Positions 22,565 to 36,466 of a DNA stretch of 64,000 bases are shown here, piece by piece. This DNA comes from Blastomyces gilchristii SLH14081 (taxonomy: Eukaryota > Ascomycota > Eurotiomycetes > Onygenales > Ajellomycetaceae), in NCBI RefSeq assembly GCF_000003855.2, contig NW_003101681.1:3373896-3437895 (forward strand), given 5' to 3'. A program made the translations under genes and the position numbers. The stretch's first letter is position 1, and every line of letters starts with the position of its first letter. Below the pieces are notes generated by a model that worked only from the letters and a program-made list of their open reading frames with translations, was not told where the DNA came from and ran no database searches.

Positions 22565-23690
22565 ATGACTGAAAGAACTAGAAACTCATATGCTTCAATC
22601 TCTGTGAACTCTACTACAGATACTCAGAAGCAGTTATCTGAATTATGAATAACTTCTGTGAAAGAAGTCTTAGAGAACTTATCAATCACTTATAGAATAT
22701 CATTCTCTGCATCTATGACAGAGAAACTCTCTGAACTCACAAATGAATCAATCTCAGTGAAGAACATTTCTGAGCATCTCTCACAGAATCAAGCTATTTT
22801 TCTATAAGAAATGCTTACTGTCTGCAAACACTCTTAAACTAAGTCTCTAAACATGATCTTCAGAGATATCTGTGAACTGAAAAGAAACTTTCTTAAGTTA
22901 TAATCACTTAAGATTACTTATTGAATCATAATCTATAAAAGCTTTTACAAGTTTGTATTTGAAATTGACTTATAAGTTCAGCTGTGTGATATAAAAGATG
23001 AAGAAGCTGTTATCTATATAATAACAGATCTCTACTACACTGAAGTCAAGAACTGACTGAATTATCTAGAGAATGATTATAAGAGATTCTACTGATCTAT
23101 TCTCAAGATCTATCTAGAGAATAAGTTAAGAGACTCTGCAAGCTGAACAGAGAACACCTGAACTGTGATTATCAATATTAGAAAAAGAGATGAGAAATCT
23201 GATAAAGACTACTCACAGTGCTTTATAGAATTGTGATGTGAATTGAGATCTGTGAAAACAGAACTCTGAAACAAGATCTGAATGATAATATTTATAAAGA
23301 AGCTGAATAAAGATATATAGAATAAGCTTATTGAGTAAGACTCTAAGTTCTTGACTCTGAAGAAACTGATAACTCTTATTCATCACTTACAGATTACTGT
23401 GAGAGTTACAGACCTGTAAAGAGCAGATTATCAATCAGTCTTATAAGAATCAGAATAACAGAGAACAGATTTATCAGAAAAAGATGACAAGATATAGAGA
23501 GATTCATATCTAACTGTTGAGAAGAGAGAGAGAGTTTCATAAGCTCCTGTAAACAGAGTATATAATAGAGAGATTAAGAAAAAGAAACTCTGCTTCATCT
23601 GTTTAAAATCAGAATATCTCTGCATAAACTGTCTGAATAAATCAAAATAGAAATTTAAGAAGTCATAGACAGAGTCAGTAACAGTCTTCT
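22565..23690 (+). pseudogene. Gypsy-A III gag
   Basis: It starts with ATG at 22565, 32 bases after the LTR, reading MTERTRNSYASIS. About 370 codons, broken by TGA (mostly at Trp positions) and TAA/TAG (at Gln positions). The C-terminal knuckle near 23588 reads CFICLKSEYLCINC, which is CX2CX4HX4C with His changed to Tyr. This suggests the capsid/nucleocapsid protein of a Ty3/Gypsy element. The leader of only 32 bases, beginning TTTCAAGCTC, does not match a common tRNA 3' end that I recall. Confidence 0.8.
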
Positions 23691-26600
23691 TAAGAGTCTT
23701 GAAACTGATATCTGAATCTGTTACTTCTCTGATGAAAATACTTGCTTATAGAGAAAGATTATATCACAGTACTGCTGTCTCACAAGCATGAAAAGCATTA
23801 ATGAACTCAGGATCCCAGGTCACTGTAGTGTTTCTAATGCTTACAAAGTGAATGAGCTGAGTGATGAAAACTGAGAATCTGCTCTTATATCAAGCAGAAT
23901 GCAAGAACTCAGATCTGAGAGCTGAGAAACTTGTAAGAGTTATCTTTGTATTACAAGATCTCTTCAGAATCTGAAGAAGATTTGCAGAAACTGTGATTAT
24001 CACAGACATCACAGATAATATATACTTGAGACTTACATAACTTCAAAGACATAATTCATATATAGCTGTCTGTGAGTCAGGTTTATACTTCTGATCAGTA
24101 TTAACAGACTCACTCACAGAGATAGAATCAGTTAATACTGCAGTGTTGATTAGAGAAGATAAGCTCATCTATATAATGACTTTATAAATGTCTGAGAACT
24201 TCACAGTTATGAAAACTGAGCTTCAGATATCAGAGAAATACTAAGATCTCACAGAGATATTCAGTCTAGTAAAGATAGCTGAGCTTTCTTCTTACTATAA
24301 AAAGAATCTGATAATAGATTTAATAGAAGAGTAGAAATTCTTCTGAGAACTAATCTATAAGCTCTTTCCTCATGAGACAGAGATCTTGCAGATCTATGTA
24401 AAGAAGAATTTGAAGAATGACTTTATTCAATCTTCACAGATCTCTGTAGAAGCCTCTGTGATATTTGTAAAGAAAAAGAATAAAGATCTCAGATTATATA
24501 TAGACTATTATAATCTGAACTTTAAGATAATAAAGAGTCACTACTCTCTATCTCTGATTAAGAATATGATCAACTGTCTCACAGAAGCTGTCATATTCAC
24601 ATAACTGAATATAATCAATGTATATACACAGCTCTAAATACAGTCTGAGAATGAATGAAAGACTGTCTTTAGAACTACACTGAGATTATTTGAATATCTA
24701 GTGATGTCTTTTAATCTAGCTAATATTTCTGTGATATTTCAGACTTTTATTAATAAAATACTTTATATATATCTGAATATCTTTATAATAATATATCTGA
24801 ATAATGTGATGATATACTCTGTAAAGAAGAAAGAACACACTGAGTATATACAAAGTATATTGAAGATCTTGAATTAGATAGAACTGTATATTAAGCTTAT
24901 AAAGTACAACTTCAGTGTCTGTCAGATTAATTTTCTAGAATATATAATTATTATAAATGATATTCAGATAAAATCTTCACAGATTGAGACTATTCTATTA
25001 TGATTAGAGTTAACTAGTATTTATAAGATTCAGATCTTTCTGAGCTTTGTGAATTTCTATAGATAGTTTATCTTTACATTTATAAGAATCTTCTTGATAC
25101 TTACAGACATGCTGAAGAGTGAAAATAAGAAAAAGTCATCTTATAAACAGAGAATGAAAAGATTATTAAGAAGAAAAAACTGTAAGAATTTTCTTATCTC
25201 AGAAGCTCACAGAGTCTTTATAAGATTGAAATAGATATTCATAGATATAGTGATACTGTTTCACTTTAATCTCTTACTTCTAATTAGATTGAAGACAGAT
25301 GTCTTCTTCTTTACAATTTCAGAAATAGTCTTATAACTACAGTTAAATGAGAACTGAGTTTCAGTGATCTTTTTCTTATAAAAGATGCAACTTACAGAGA
25401 TTAATTATAACATTTATAATTTGAAGCTTCTTATAATAGTGAAATTCTTTTATCACTGATATCACTACTTTGAGAATCTTATAACAGTGATTACTGTTAG
25501 AACTGATTATAATAGCTTATAACAGTTTACTTTAATCAAGAAACTCTTATAATGATAGATTTACTGAGCTCAGAGACTGAGTCAGTTCTAGTTTAAGATA
25601 GAATATATCAAGAGAACTAAGAACTCAGTAGACAGACTCTCTTACAGATCAGACTATGTTAAGAAGATCAGAATAACAGATACAGAGAGACTAGAGAAGA
25701 CAGAAAAGCTTTACAGAATACTTAAACTGCATGTTATAAAGAGATTAACTGAAGAGTCTCTTAATTCTCTATAAGAGAAGAAGAAAGAGAAAGAAAAGAA
25801 GTCTGTATAACTACTCTCTATAACACTGAGAGTTAACACTCTGAAGATTTCTGTAAGAATTCTTGAAGAGAGTATCAATAATTTAAAGAATTTACAGGCT
25901 TTGAGAAGTGCTGCAGAAGATCTGATATAAGAAGAAACAGAGTGTAAGTCTTTATAAGATCTTCTATTCAGATTGTCTGAACTGTAACTAAAGAATGAAT
26001 ATACTCAGTATATTCAGAAACTGCTTACAGCAGGAATCAATTCTGCAGAAATAAAGAATTAAAGAGACTTAAATAATCTCTTATAAAGAGAGAACTGCAT
26101 TTATATATCTATAAATAAGTTTCTATATATAGAACTTATTAAAAGATATTATAACTCTTCTCTAATAAGTCATTTTACAGATACTAGAACTTATAAGTTG
26201 CTCATAAGAAAATACTTCTGACTGAAGATATAAGAACTTATAAAGAAGATAGTAAATTCTTATACTATTTATCAGAATTCACAGATAGTGCAGTTCAGAT
26301 TATATAAAGAACTTACTTCTTCACTCATTCTGCAGAAATCTTGAGAATAGCTAGAAATGAATACTCTTATAAGTCTCTCTGAAAGTAAGAACATATATAA
26401 TACCTGCTTTAACAGTGTGCTGATAATAGTGAATTACTTTATTAAGATAACACACTTTATACTTATTTATAAGAACTTGAAGTCAAAGAATTTAACTTAT
26501 ATCTTTATTCACAATATGATCTGATTGCATGAATTATCTATAAATATTATCTCAGATAGAGAATTAATCTTTATAGAAGAGTTCTGATCTGATCTGATAA

Positions 26601-27560
26601 CTATACTGAAGATCTTACAAGGTCTAAGCACAGCTTTTCATCAATAGATAGATAATCAGATAGAATATCTGATAAGTATATTAAAACAGTATCTGCAGTG
26701 CTTTGTTAATTATAATCAGAATAACTAAGTATATTAATTATCACTCATGAAGTTTATATACAATAACTCAAAGTATGTCAGTACAGATAAAACCTTCTTT
26801 AAGATACTCACTGAGACTTATCTGTGAATAATCTTGATGAATCTATGAGAGTACACTATAGAGTATGATAATGCCTGTGAACAGGCTGAGAGAATTCAGA
26901 AGATTTGAAAGATAGTCTGTGAATTCTTAAGAAAGACTTAAGAGTATCAGAAGAGATACTATGACTTTAAGCACATTTTAAAGAGTTTTAAGAAAGATAA
27001 TAGAGTTTAACTGAGTTTAGAAAATATCATCACACAGAGATCTAGTAAGAAGCTGAATCTCTTATAAACAGAGTCTTATAAGATTATAAAGAAAGTTAGC
27101 TCAAAGTTCTATAGATTGAAACTATTATCTGAGTTGTAGATATATAATATTTTTCATATCTCTTTACTCTGTAAATATAAGAAATTCTTAGAAGAGAATT
27201 CTATAACTTATCACTCTATTCATAAGATACTAGAGAGTGAAAGAGAATATCAGATTAAAGAGATTATTGACTTAGAGAAGTGAGATTACAAGCTCTGATT
27301 CAAGGTTCAGTGATAAGAATATTCTGATAAGATGAATAAGTTCACTTAAGAATTATCTGAATAGATAAGATATCTCAGAAGCTGAGACATGACTTTCATA
27401 CTGTAAATTCTGATAAGTCAGAATAACATAGTCTTTGCTAAGAACCTGATTATGATAAAGATATTAACACTGTTATTTATAAACTCTAGTCTATAAGATA
27501 ATGAGTTTCTACTGAGATGAACAGTCTGCAGTGTATATAAAGAGAAGAAGAAATTATACT
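23690..27560 (+). pseudogene. Gypsy-A III pol: PR, RT, RNase H, integrase, chromodomain-like end
   Basis: PR: NSGSQVTVV near 23800, with Asp of DSG changed to Asn. RT: about 24370-25060; 24386-24604 is readable (DLRLYIDYYNLNFKI, SHYSLSLI), and the YLDD box near 24798 reads YLNN. RNase H: about 25200-25520. Integrase: HHCC zinc region about 26150-26330, core about 26400-26700 with SDRELIFIEEFW. A chromodomain-like WDYKLWFKVQW is near 27283. Domain order PR-RT-RH-IN is diagnostic of Ty3/Gypsy. Multiple stops and substituted catalytic residues show it is dead. Confidence 0.85.
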
Positions 27561-29268
27561 CTTATTAAAGCTAAAAAATAAGAAAATAAAAACAGAACTG
27601 TGAACACAATTTAGAGATTAATAAAGAAAAAATAAAGAAAACTCATACTTATATTCTTAATACTTATAACACTCAATTCTCTCATAACTATCAATTTCTC
27701 TCTTCAAAGAAACAGAAAGTATTATATCTATGATACAGATAATTATTGTATTTAATATAAAGACTGTCAGAAATGCACAGACTTCAGAGAAGTCAGACAT
27801 CAGAGTACATACAGTTGTAACAGAATCTTGAGAACTGGTCATCTATACATGTGATCAGATATCTCTTATAAAGCTGTGTCTACTCTCTCAGTTATGCTGA
27901 AGTATTCAGCCTGAAAACAATTGAGATACAGAGAGAGAGCTTATCTGTTCAGATCAACTTCTATTACAAATTCATAGCATTTACATTATCTTGATTACTC
28001 AGATTTTACAGGTATCTGAGAACTCATCTCTCATTGATAATGAGATTGTGAAAATGCACCGCGGTGCAAGGATCATTGATAGGAAATCTAGGCATATTTA
28101 CATATACATGATCAGAGATTATGTGAGTAGAAGAAGAGTGATTATAGGTCTGCAGAGCTGCAGAAGACACTGATAAAATCAGAAGCTTTATCAGAACTGT
28201 TAGCTAGAGTCTGTATGAAATTACTTATAAGAAGACTTACAGTAAAGAGAGAGACTGCACTGCTTAAAGTCAGAAGCTGGTCTGAAAGAGACATGAGATT
28301 GACTGCTAGTCTGAAGATCAGATGCAGTGACAGAGCTGAGAGAAATGAAGACACTGTTATGAACAGTAATATCTCTGCTTCATCAGTCAGTAAAAGATGA
28401 TCAGAGAAGTCACAGAGATGCTCATAAGAAGCTCAGCAGCAGTCAGACATTATTTATAAAGATATTGAAATTGAAAAAATTTTTATTCTTGAGAAGTTCT
28501 TGAATTAATATATGAATATTGTTAGAAATACTCTCTCTCTGTCATCTAGATGAAAACACTTCACAGATGAATAGAATTACTCACAGTTTATAAGAATAAG
28601 AGCTGTTATAGAAAAAGAGAAAAGAAGATGAGATTCTGTGAACAGATCTGAGATATTTATACTACTCTAGAGAGATTTGCTTACACTGTAAGTAATCTCA
28701 CAGAATAGTCAGATCACTCTAGTAAATAAAGAGTGATTATGAATTACAGATCTGAATCTTTCTATATAATTATAAAGAGTGATTACAGACTGTGAATATC
28801 TTGATTCTATAATTTTACAGAGTTAATAAAAGAATGAAAAATTCCTTATAATTCTACAGTGTTAAAGAATAATGATTTATAAGAATGAGTGAAAGATTCA
28901 CTTATAAATACTTCTCTTTGATTAAAGTGATCATACAGAGAGTGATTTATCTATGAGATGAATCTGTATAATGATTATATAAGAATTTTATGAAAATGAT
29001 TGAGAGTTAACTGAAACTCTTCTATATAAAAGATATGAGATGAATCTGTGTAGTAGTCAGAGAAGAATCTGTAGATTATAAAGAATCTCATAGAATAAGA
29101 AACTAAGTGACAGACTCTTTTCTCTTCATAGTAACAAGGGATTTTTTCTCACTGAGATTTTTTATAGATATAAAGAGTTTTTAGTGAGTATCACTACAGT
29201 GCTGAGCTGATTCTATAAAGTCACTCAGTGAAAGGCTTCACAGACAAAGTCTTAGAGAGAAGAGAATA
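27561..29268 (+). other. Gypsy-A III extra region 3' of integrase (possible third ORF)
   Basis: 1.7 kb, conserved with 15311-17093. The small readable frame 27991-28173 and its continuation 28215-28400 (with KIRCSDRAER shared with copy I at 16050-16085) run on +. Farther on, about 28560-29000, a frame with mostly TGA stops is conserved (EKRRWD then RSEIFILL blocks, W from TGA). No family recognised; candidates are an env-like, antisense-regulated or accessory ORF, or structural RNA. The polypurine tract precedes 29269. Confidence 0.45.
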
Positions 29269-29526
29269 TGTAAGAAATCTCACTTCTTATGAATTCTTTA
29301 TCTCTATTTCTATCTCTTATATAATCAATAGAGTTAGCAGCTCTTGACTACACACAACTATATAGACTAGAGTTAATGAATACTATTCATAACTCAGCTT
29401 GAATGCTATTATACATTTTATCTCTACATTTTATCTTTCTACTGTGAATACTTCTAGTAGTTAACAGTACATATCACGTCAAGCTGCAAACACCCGAATA
29501 ATCGCCTGCGAGCACTTATTCTTATA
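29269..29526 (+). repeat. 3' LTR of Gypsy-A III
   Basis: 258 bp. Here the first 100 bases are eroded (AATCTCACTTCTTATGAATTC where the 5' LTR has CpGs) and the outer end is preserved (CCCGAATAATCGCCTGCGAGC). This is the mirror image of the 5' LTR. Confidence 0.94.
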
Positions 29527-29577
29527 AAAATATAAAAAGAAAATATTCTCATCTATAATTCAGTTTAAATTAAAATA
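29527..29577 (+). mobile_element. LINE-A segment 3 (51 bp)
   Basis: Matches LINE-3 about 48775-48825 (AAAAAGAAAATATTCTCATC). It is trapped between Gypsy-A III and Copia-1; both neighbours have duplications that cut this strip, which fixes the order of insertion sites in LINE-A. Confidence 0.88.
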
Positions 29578-29694
29578 TGTCAGATTCCCTTTCTACGGGC
29601 TGATCACTTGATGAATGCCTATCACATGTAAAAGGCTGCATAATAGATAGATCTCACTAATACAATCAACTACAATATTATATCATCTTCATTA
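29578..29694 (+). repeat. 5' LTR of Copia-1 (117 bp)
   Basis: Starts TGTCAGATTCCCTTTCTACGGG, ends TCATTA. It is 30 bp shorter than the 3' LTR (50013-50159); the missing part lies between two near-identical GATCACTT/AATCACTT stretches. The outer start keeps CCC and CGGG, lost in the 3' LTR. Confidence 0.88.
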
Positions 29695-31170
29695 GATTAC
29701 GTTTCTTCTTGCCTATAAGAATCTGCTAATTCTATCTTAAATCAAATTCTTACACTTCATGCTTAAATCAAAGAACTAATTACACTCTGAAACACTGTAT
29801 TAGTGGTTCTGTGATCACTTATTGCAAATCAAATTAAAAAGAACTCTGTTGATTTGAAAATCAATTAACCTGCAACAGTCCTCTATAACAAGTCTGCAAG
29901 CAATCTCTGTGTTCTCACATGAATAGAAGTAAAGACAGTGAATATATCTCTGTAAGCAGCTTCAATGTTAAAGAAGACACTGTCTCACTTCAATATGCAC
30001 TGATCACTAGAAGCAGAAGATATTTAACACAGTTAATATATACACATAATGTCTCTGAACAAGAGTCACTTGAGCCGTAATCATCATCTCAGACAGCTTG
30101 AAAAGTGTGAATCGAAATGAATACAGAATATAATATAAGTTCAAGAGAGAGAGAAGATCTTCTCTCAGTAGATCACTCTACATTTACTTAAAATAGTTTC
30201 AATCAAGATAGCTCTGCTGATGAAATCACTGAAATGATGATATGCTTTACTTGTTTACAAGAGACAGAGTTCTCTGAAACAGATGTGATAAAAATCACTT
30301 ATAAGTAATAACTACAAAAACAGATAATAAATTTCAATCTCACTACAGCTGTAAATCTAGTCACTGAAACAGATGAGTTCTGTGAATTCAAGAATAACTA
30401 CAGTTACATTGAAATGAAAATTATCACAAAGCTCTCAGAACTGAAAGACTATGATATCTAACACTGTGAAATTAAATCAAAAGTGATTTTAATTGATGTA
30501 TCTTACATTCTTACAAATGAAGAGCTTTTCTCTGATTCACAGCTTATAAATGATAATTTAACGATCTAGTGATATAAAAAAAGCTGATTATAAGTGTGTA
30601 TATAAAACTCAATAAAAACAGAGCTGCAGTCACTTATTCAATTAAAACTGAATCAAGTTAATAATTATAGTATTGTCAAGATAAGACACTCACCTGTACT
30701 ATGATAAGCAGTTGAATTAAAATATCAAACACACTGAGCAGATCTTCAATTCAAATTATATAATAAAGTCATCACTATAATAATAACTGATTATGATAAT
30801 AATATTATTCTATATGCAAAGCACTGATGAGTAATAATAAATGAGATTAATACTCATGACTGATCAATATTCAAAGACTTTCTTACTCATCAATTTATTC
30901 ATTATCTGAAGACCTATGTACAAACATTTATTCAAATCTATCTTAAGAATCTATGTGAATAAATCTCAAAGACATCCGTTTCTGAGATCAATCTTGATAA
31001 TCTCGTTGATGATCTTATCCGCTATAAGACATTTGTCAGATCAAATGACAATCATAAGAGAATGTCAGTGAAAGAAGCTGAAAAGAAAAAGAACAAGAAT
31101 GCTGAAAAGATCAAAGAAGCAGAAAAGCTCAAGAAACAGCAGTTTACAGTTGATTGAAAAGAAAATACTC
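29695..31170 (+). pseudogene. Copia-1 leader and gag
   Basis: The first ~350 bases show no clear frame. From about 30350 a + frame reads NLVTETDEF, then KLSELKDYDI and SYILTNEELF, resembling a Copia gag core (K-L-x-G-x-N-Y), and closes near 31150 with a Lys/Glu-rich segment (EAEKKKNKNAEKIKEAEKLK). No zinc knuckle is seen. Several stops are present, and a frameshift is needed to enter the protease frame. Confidence 0.6.
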
Positions 31171-32107
31171 TCTATAGTATCTAGATACTGCAGCCTTCTA
31201 TATCATGTTATTTAATAAGAGTGTGTTCAAATACATACACACTCTTATCAATGAAAAAGATCTTAGTTTAGCAGAGAGAATAAACAGTGAGTTGATTACT
31301 TCTAGAGATATGAAAGAAGCTTGTATTCACATCAATGAAATGAAACTTAATCTTCTCAATATCTACTATATATCAGAAGTATCTTGCAATCTCTTAAGCT
31401 TTGATCAACTTGTCAATGAGAGCGTTGCTTTTAAGCTTCTTCATGATAAGAATCTGCAAATAATTGAATGTGAAATAATTGATGAGAATGATCAAAGATT
31501 CTATGCAGTGATAATCAATCACTGTATCTACTTGATTCATAATATCTAAAAGACTGCTCTTGCTGCAGTTGCAAAGGCTGCTTCAAATTACACTAACACT
31601 CTGTTTACATGACATGTATGTCTCAGTCACCTGAATATCACTGATATTCAATGACTGATAAAAGACCGCATCTCTGACATTACAATCAAGAGAGGCTCTG
31701 AAATGCTGTTCTGTGAGACCTGCAAACTGGTAAAGGTCAAGAAGAAGATATCACAGATCTTCATGACTAGGATCAGCTCATGCAATGTCTGTCTACACTT
31801 TGACATCACTGATGACAGTGAATTCTTCAGTAATTTAGATGATTTTCTCTCTTTTCTGCAAGACCATAAATATCAGCTTCTCATAGAGAATGATGTCACA
31901 CGTTATAAAACTGTCTACTTCTTAAAGAATAAAGATCAGCTACTGAATGTTATAGAGTTTCATCTAAAACATCTTCAAAATCAAGATATTATAGTGACTT
32001 ATGTATATTCTGACAGAGCTGTAGAAATAAGCAGTCAGTGAATACAAGCAGTTCTTACAGAATTCAGTATGAAATAAGAATTAACAGAGGTATATATTCT
32101 CATTCAA
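31171..32107 (+). pseudogene. Copia-1 protease and N-terminal half of integrase
   Basis: A protease box DTAAFYIM near 31180 corresponds to the family's D-S/T-G-A-S-x-H-M. The open stretch 31205-31549 is the protease/pre-integrase linker. From 31560 the GAG-pre-integrase His/Cys region is followed by 31703-32041 (CETCKLVKVKKKISQ, then YQLLIENDVTRYKTVYF, typical of the Copia integrase core). It breaks at 32107, where LINE-2 enters; TATTCTCATTCAA (32095-32107) is repeated at 39748-39760. Confidence 0.85.
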
Positions 32108-32482
32108 TTATTATTATTATTATTATTCTTCAATTATAGATGTATGCAGTCAGAGACTATGACATCTACCTGAGAACTAAAAGTTCTCAGGGTTTTTCCT
32201 ATATCTATAAAGTTAACTATTATACATTCATCAATTTCAGATAGGCAAAATCAGAAAATTCCAGCCGAGAATACAAAAACTGTTTACAAATTGCAGTATT
32301 TTAACATCTTCTGATACTTTGAAATCATTTGACATGACAAAAGAAAAGAGAACACAGTCTTAAAGATAGACACATTAAATAGATAGGTAGCAAAGAATAG
32401 AAAGAAAAAAGTAAAGTAAAATAAAGAGAGACTGTAATAAAACAAAATTATTAAAAAGATAGTATATGGCTGTTTTAACAGA

Positions 32483-35400
32483 CTATATCTGATCAATTTC
32501 CTCCTCTTCATATTCAGATATTTCTGAATTTAGCCATTTTCTTGTAGCTGCTTGAGTTTCTGATAGAAAGTCTATTAAGTATTTAATTTCTATCTCAGTT
32601 GAGAATAAGAATCTCATATTTAATTGATTTAGATCATACTTCTCTTTCAATCTGACTCTGAGACTGTTGTATAATGCACAGTGCATTATAATATACTCAG
32701 GATTCTCATTTTCATTGCAGAATAAGCATTCTATTAAATCAAATCTATCATCAAATCTTTGTATATAAGATTTAAAATAGCAATGTTCTAATTTCAGCTG
32801 TATTATAGATGAGAATATTTTCTTTTTACATTTAATTGAATGAGATTTCTACATAGGTTTTGTTTCAAATCTTGAATAATATATACTCTTCTTTTGTTTC
32901 TGTCAGCTTTCATTTCACTTATCTAAACAAGATTCTTTTATTTTTCTCTTTATAAAAGACCAGGACACAGTTTTTGAATAGATCTGCTTAATTCTGAACC
33001 TTTTTTTGCAGCTGAATCAGCCAATTCATTGTCATGAATATTCATATTAGTAGGAACTCAGTGCAGATGAATTATCATCTTTGATATTTTTCTCTTTTGA
33101 ATTTTTAAATTGAAGTTTAAGATCAGTTCAAGATTTATTTGATCATTATAAATTTAACTATTTCTAAGTCTTTTTAAAGCAGCTTGACTATCAGAGAATA
33201 TTCATATCTCTTTCAAACTATTTTCTCTTTTATGAGATTTTATATTAATAAGTTTGAAAGCTTTCACTATTATAAATAGTTCAGTATTAAAGACTTCAGA
33301 TTCACAGTCTAAATTTCAGAAATCTGAGATAAAATTAATATTATCTTCAGTATAAGCAATGTCTGCATCTAATCTATTCAAATTCTCATTTATAAGTCAT
33401 CTGAATAAATCAGAATAGAGTCTTTTATATTGATTGTAGAAATTCTCTTCAAATGCTGTTTATATTCTTTCTCTTTAGATAGTTCACTTATTTACAAGTC
33501 TATAAGAGATTCAAGCTTTTCTCTTCAGAGAGATAACTTCTCATAATTAACTTTTTCAACATTTAAAGAAGAAAATTGATTTTTGATCAGTGAGTATAGT
33601 CTGTACAGTTGAGAAGACATTTTCTTTGAAGAATTATTTTCATTTGAGTCAAGAAATCTATTTTAATTCAGTTCATTTTCAGAGTTAATTAATGAAAATG
33701 AAGAAGAGACTCTTTCTCTGATTATATGATTTAAGCTCATCTTTATAACTCTCAGAGCATAGTTCATACAGGTCTTTTCAAATCTAATAGTAGGAGAAAG
33801 AATTGAAGCTTTAATTTTCATTGCTTTAATAGAAGATGATTTGAATGCTCTCAGAATTCTTCTCAAAACTCTGTTTTACAGACTTTGAAAGAGTTCAGTG
33901 AAATTTTCTTGATTATTTCATCAAACTTGAACTTCATAATCAGCTACTGAGATAATACAGGCTATATATAAGTGTCTCATAGCCTGGAAGAATAGATCTC
34001 TCTCTGTATTTAATAGTCTGATAATATTGTTTAATAGTCTTTCTGTCTTGACAGTTCTTTGTTGAATATAATATTTAAAATTCAACTTGAAGTTTAACCA
34101 TACTTCTAATTATTTGATAATTAAACTGGGTTTAATCTCTCTATTTAAAAGAGTTAGAGATAGTTCTTTCTCATTGAGTCTAGAAAAGAAATGAATTAAC
34201 TCAGTTTTATTCATATTAAATTGAATTTAATTAATATCTGCTCTGACAAAGATTTTCTTTGCAGCTTTCTTAATCACTTTCAAATTCTCTTTGATAGTTT
34301 TTGAGCTGTAGACTAGACCAATATCATCTATATAACTCAGAGATTACACTATTTTCACATTTCTATCTTTGAATAGATATACAGTGTATATTATAAATAA
34401 AATGAATGAGACTGAAGACTCTTACAGCACTTCTATTTTTATCACAGTCTTGTTGTATTTTATTTCATTAAAGAAAAGTTATATGATTCTTTTAGATATA
34501 CAACAGTCAACTCATTTTATGAGAGAAAGTGACAGTTTTAACATCTTCAAAGTCTGAATTAACTTTGACTTTGAAACATGATCAAATGCTTCTTTTATAT
34601 CAATAAAAACTGCAGTTAAGACCAGATCTTCATGCTTTGCTATTTGAATATTATGAATAACTGAGAGAACAGTGTTAATTACAGAACATTGTTTTCTATC
34701 TCTCATTTATTCACTGAATAAAAGAGAGTGATTAATAGAGCTTATAAAAGATAGTTAAGTAGCTATTATCTTTTTCAAAACCTTTTCTAGACAGTTTAAT
34801 AGAGATATTACTCAATATGACTTAGAAATTGAAGTTTTTCTATTAGGTTTTATAAGAATCACTTCAGTGGCTTCTCTTCAGCATTCAGAATGATATTCAT
34901 TTTTCAAGAGAATGAAAAAGAGCTCAAAATATTCATTCTTTAAGTAGGAATATATATTTTAAATAATCAAGTGATTAATTGAATCAGGCCCTGCAGCAGT
35001 TTTAACAAAACTTGAGAAGATAGCTGACTCTAATTCATCTTATGTAAGATCAGACCATTCTCAGTCATTCTCATCAATGTAGTTGAGAAGTGATATATTC
35101 TCTTTCTCTGAATCTGAATCTAAATCTGATGAGTTCTGAAAGAGAATTCTCATGAGAGCTTGACATTTTTTCTCAAAAGAGTTTGCTGTATATGATTCAT
35201 TCTGAAACTCATATTCTAAGGCTGGAAGTTTTACTACACTTCTTATTTTAGTATAATTAAAAGCTTTAAAAACATTCTTTTCTTATACTTCTTCAAGAAA
35301 TTTATTCTAGCAGTATGTTTTAACTCTTTTAATATCTGAAAAATATTCATTTCTGACAGCTTTGAACTCTTCATCAGATATTATATAATTCTTTTAATCT

Positions 35401-36443
35401 CTTCTAGCAGTAGCTAATTCTTTTCTTTTAGATGAGATATTCTCATTTCATCAAGATTTTAAATACTCAGAAGATTTTCTCTTTGAAATATTATTTCTAA
35501 CACTTGTTAGAATAATAGATGTAATGAGCTTCACTCTATTCTTAAGCATTTCATTTGAGATATCTTGATCAGAATTTCAATATAGCTCACTCTATCTTTC
35601 AGATTCTAACAGTTTTATTCTTTCTTCAACTGCTTTTCAATCAGCTTTTTCAAAGTTAAACTGATTAGAGAGAAGAGAATTTTCACTCATTTATTTTTGA
35701 CTCAGTTCAATATTGAACTGAATAATCTCATGATCTGATTCTGATATCTCATTTGAATTAATAAACTAGTTTACAAGTCTTTCTTTCATTAGATTTTATA
35801 ATATGAAGATTAAATCTATAATAGATTTCTGTTTCATATCTTTTCTAAAGAATGTTTGTTGATCAGACTTATTAATCAAATCTATTGAATGCTCAAAGAT
35901 TCATTCAATCAGATTATGAGCTCTTACCGCTCTCTTATATTCTGAATTTTATCAGAGATGATGTGCATTGAAATCTTCTACAATTATAGAGTTTCTTGAT
36001 AAAGTTATATTCACAAATTCTCTATCAATTGTCCAGATATTGTTATTTTTCTTCAATGACTTTTCATTATAGATATTTATGAGCTGTATAGTATCAAACT
36101 CATTTTCTTTATCTATAATATCACTCACCAGAATATGAGGGTCAGATATAATATTAAATCTTAGATTAAATTGATATCTTGATCTCTTTCTTTCATAGAT
36201 CACTACTCTTGACTTTATCTCAGACTTTTGAGGTAAAAAGTAGTAGTAGCTTGAATGAGAAATGACATATTTTTGCTCAGCATCAAAATTCAGCTCCTGA
36301 AGCAGTATAAAATCAACTTTTTATTCAAATGTAATTTAAAGACAATAATAAATCCAATTTGAGTTTCTATCCACATTATTTTGAATAAATGTAATTTTTG
36401 AAGAGTTTTTAAACTTTTTTTGTTGTTTTTGTTGTATATTCAT
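32483..36443 (-). pseudogene. LINE-2 ORF2 (EEP, RT, RNase H)
   Basis: ATG at 36441-36443, end TAG at 32483-32485; 3961 bases, so net frame is disturbed compared with LINE-3 (3963). The EEP block 35952-36203 is readable (IVEDFNAHH: Gly of GDFN changed to Glu). The RT block 34512-34706 reads VFIDIKEAFDHV. RNase H lies at about 32950-33420. Trp codons are mostly TGA. There are many more stops than in LINE-1. Confidence 0.85.
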
Positions 36444-36466
36444 ACTAAAAGAGAGAAGAGTAGAAT

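Larger units (their letters stand above)
22275..29526 (+). mobile_element. Gypsy-A copy III, structurally complete (7252 bp)
   Basis: Two 258-bp LTRs (22275-22532, 29269-29526) enclose gag-pol and an extra 3' region, flanked by a perfect AAAAT duplication (22270-22274, 29527-29531). It is the only full-length Gypsy-A in the window and is uninterrupted, so it is the best template for the family. All frames are broken by stops, so it is inactive. It was inserted into LINE-A near the end of ORF2. Confidence 0.95.
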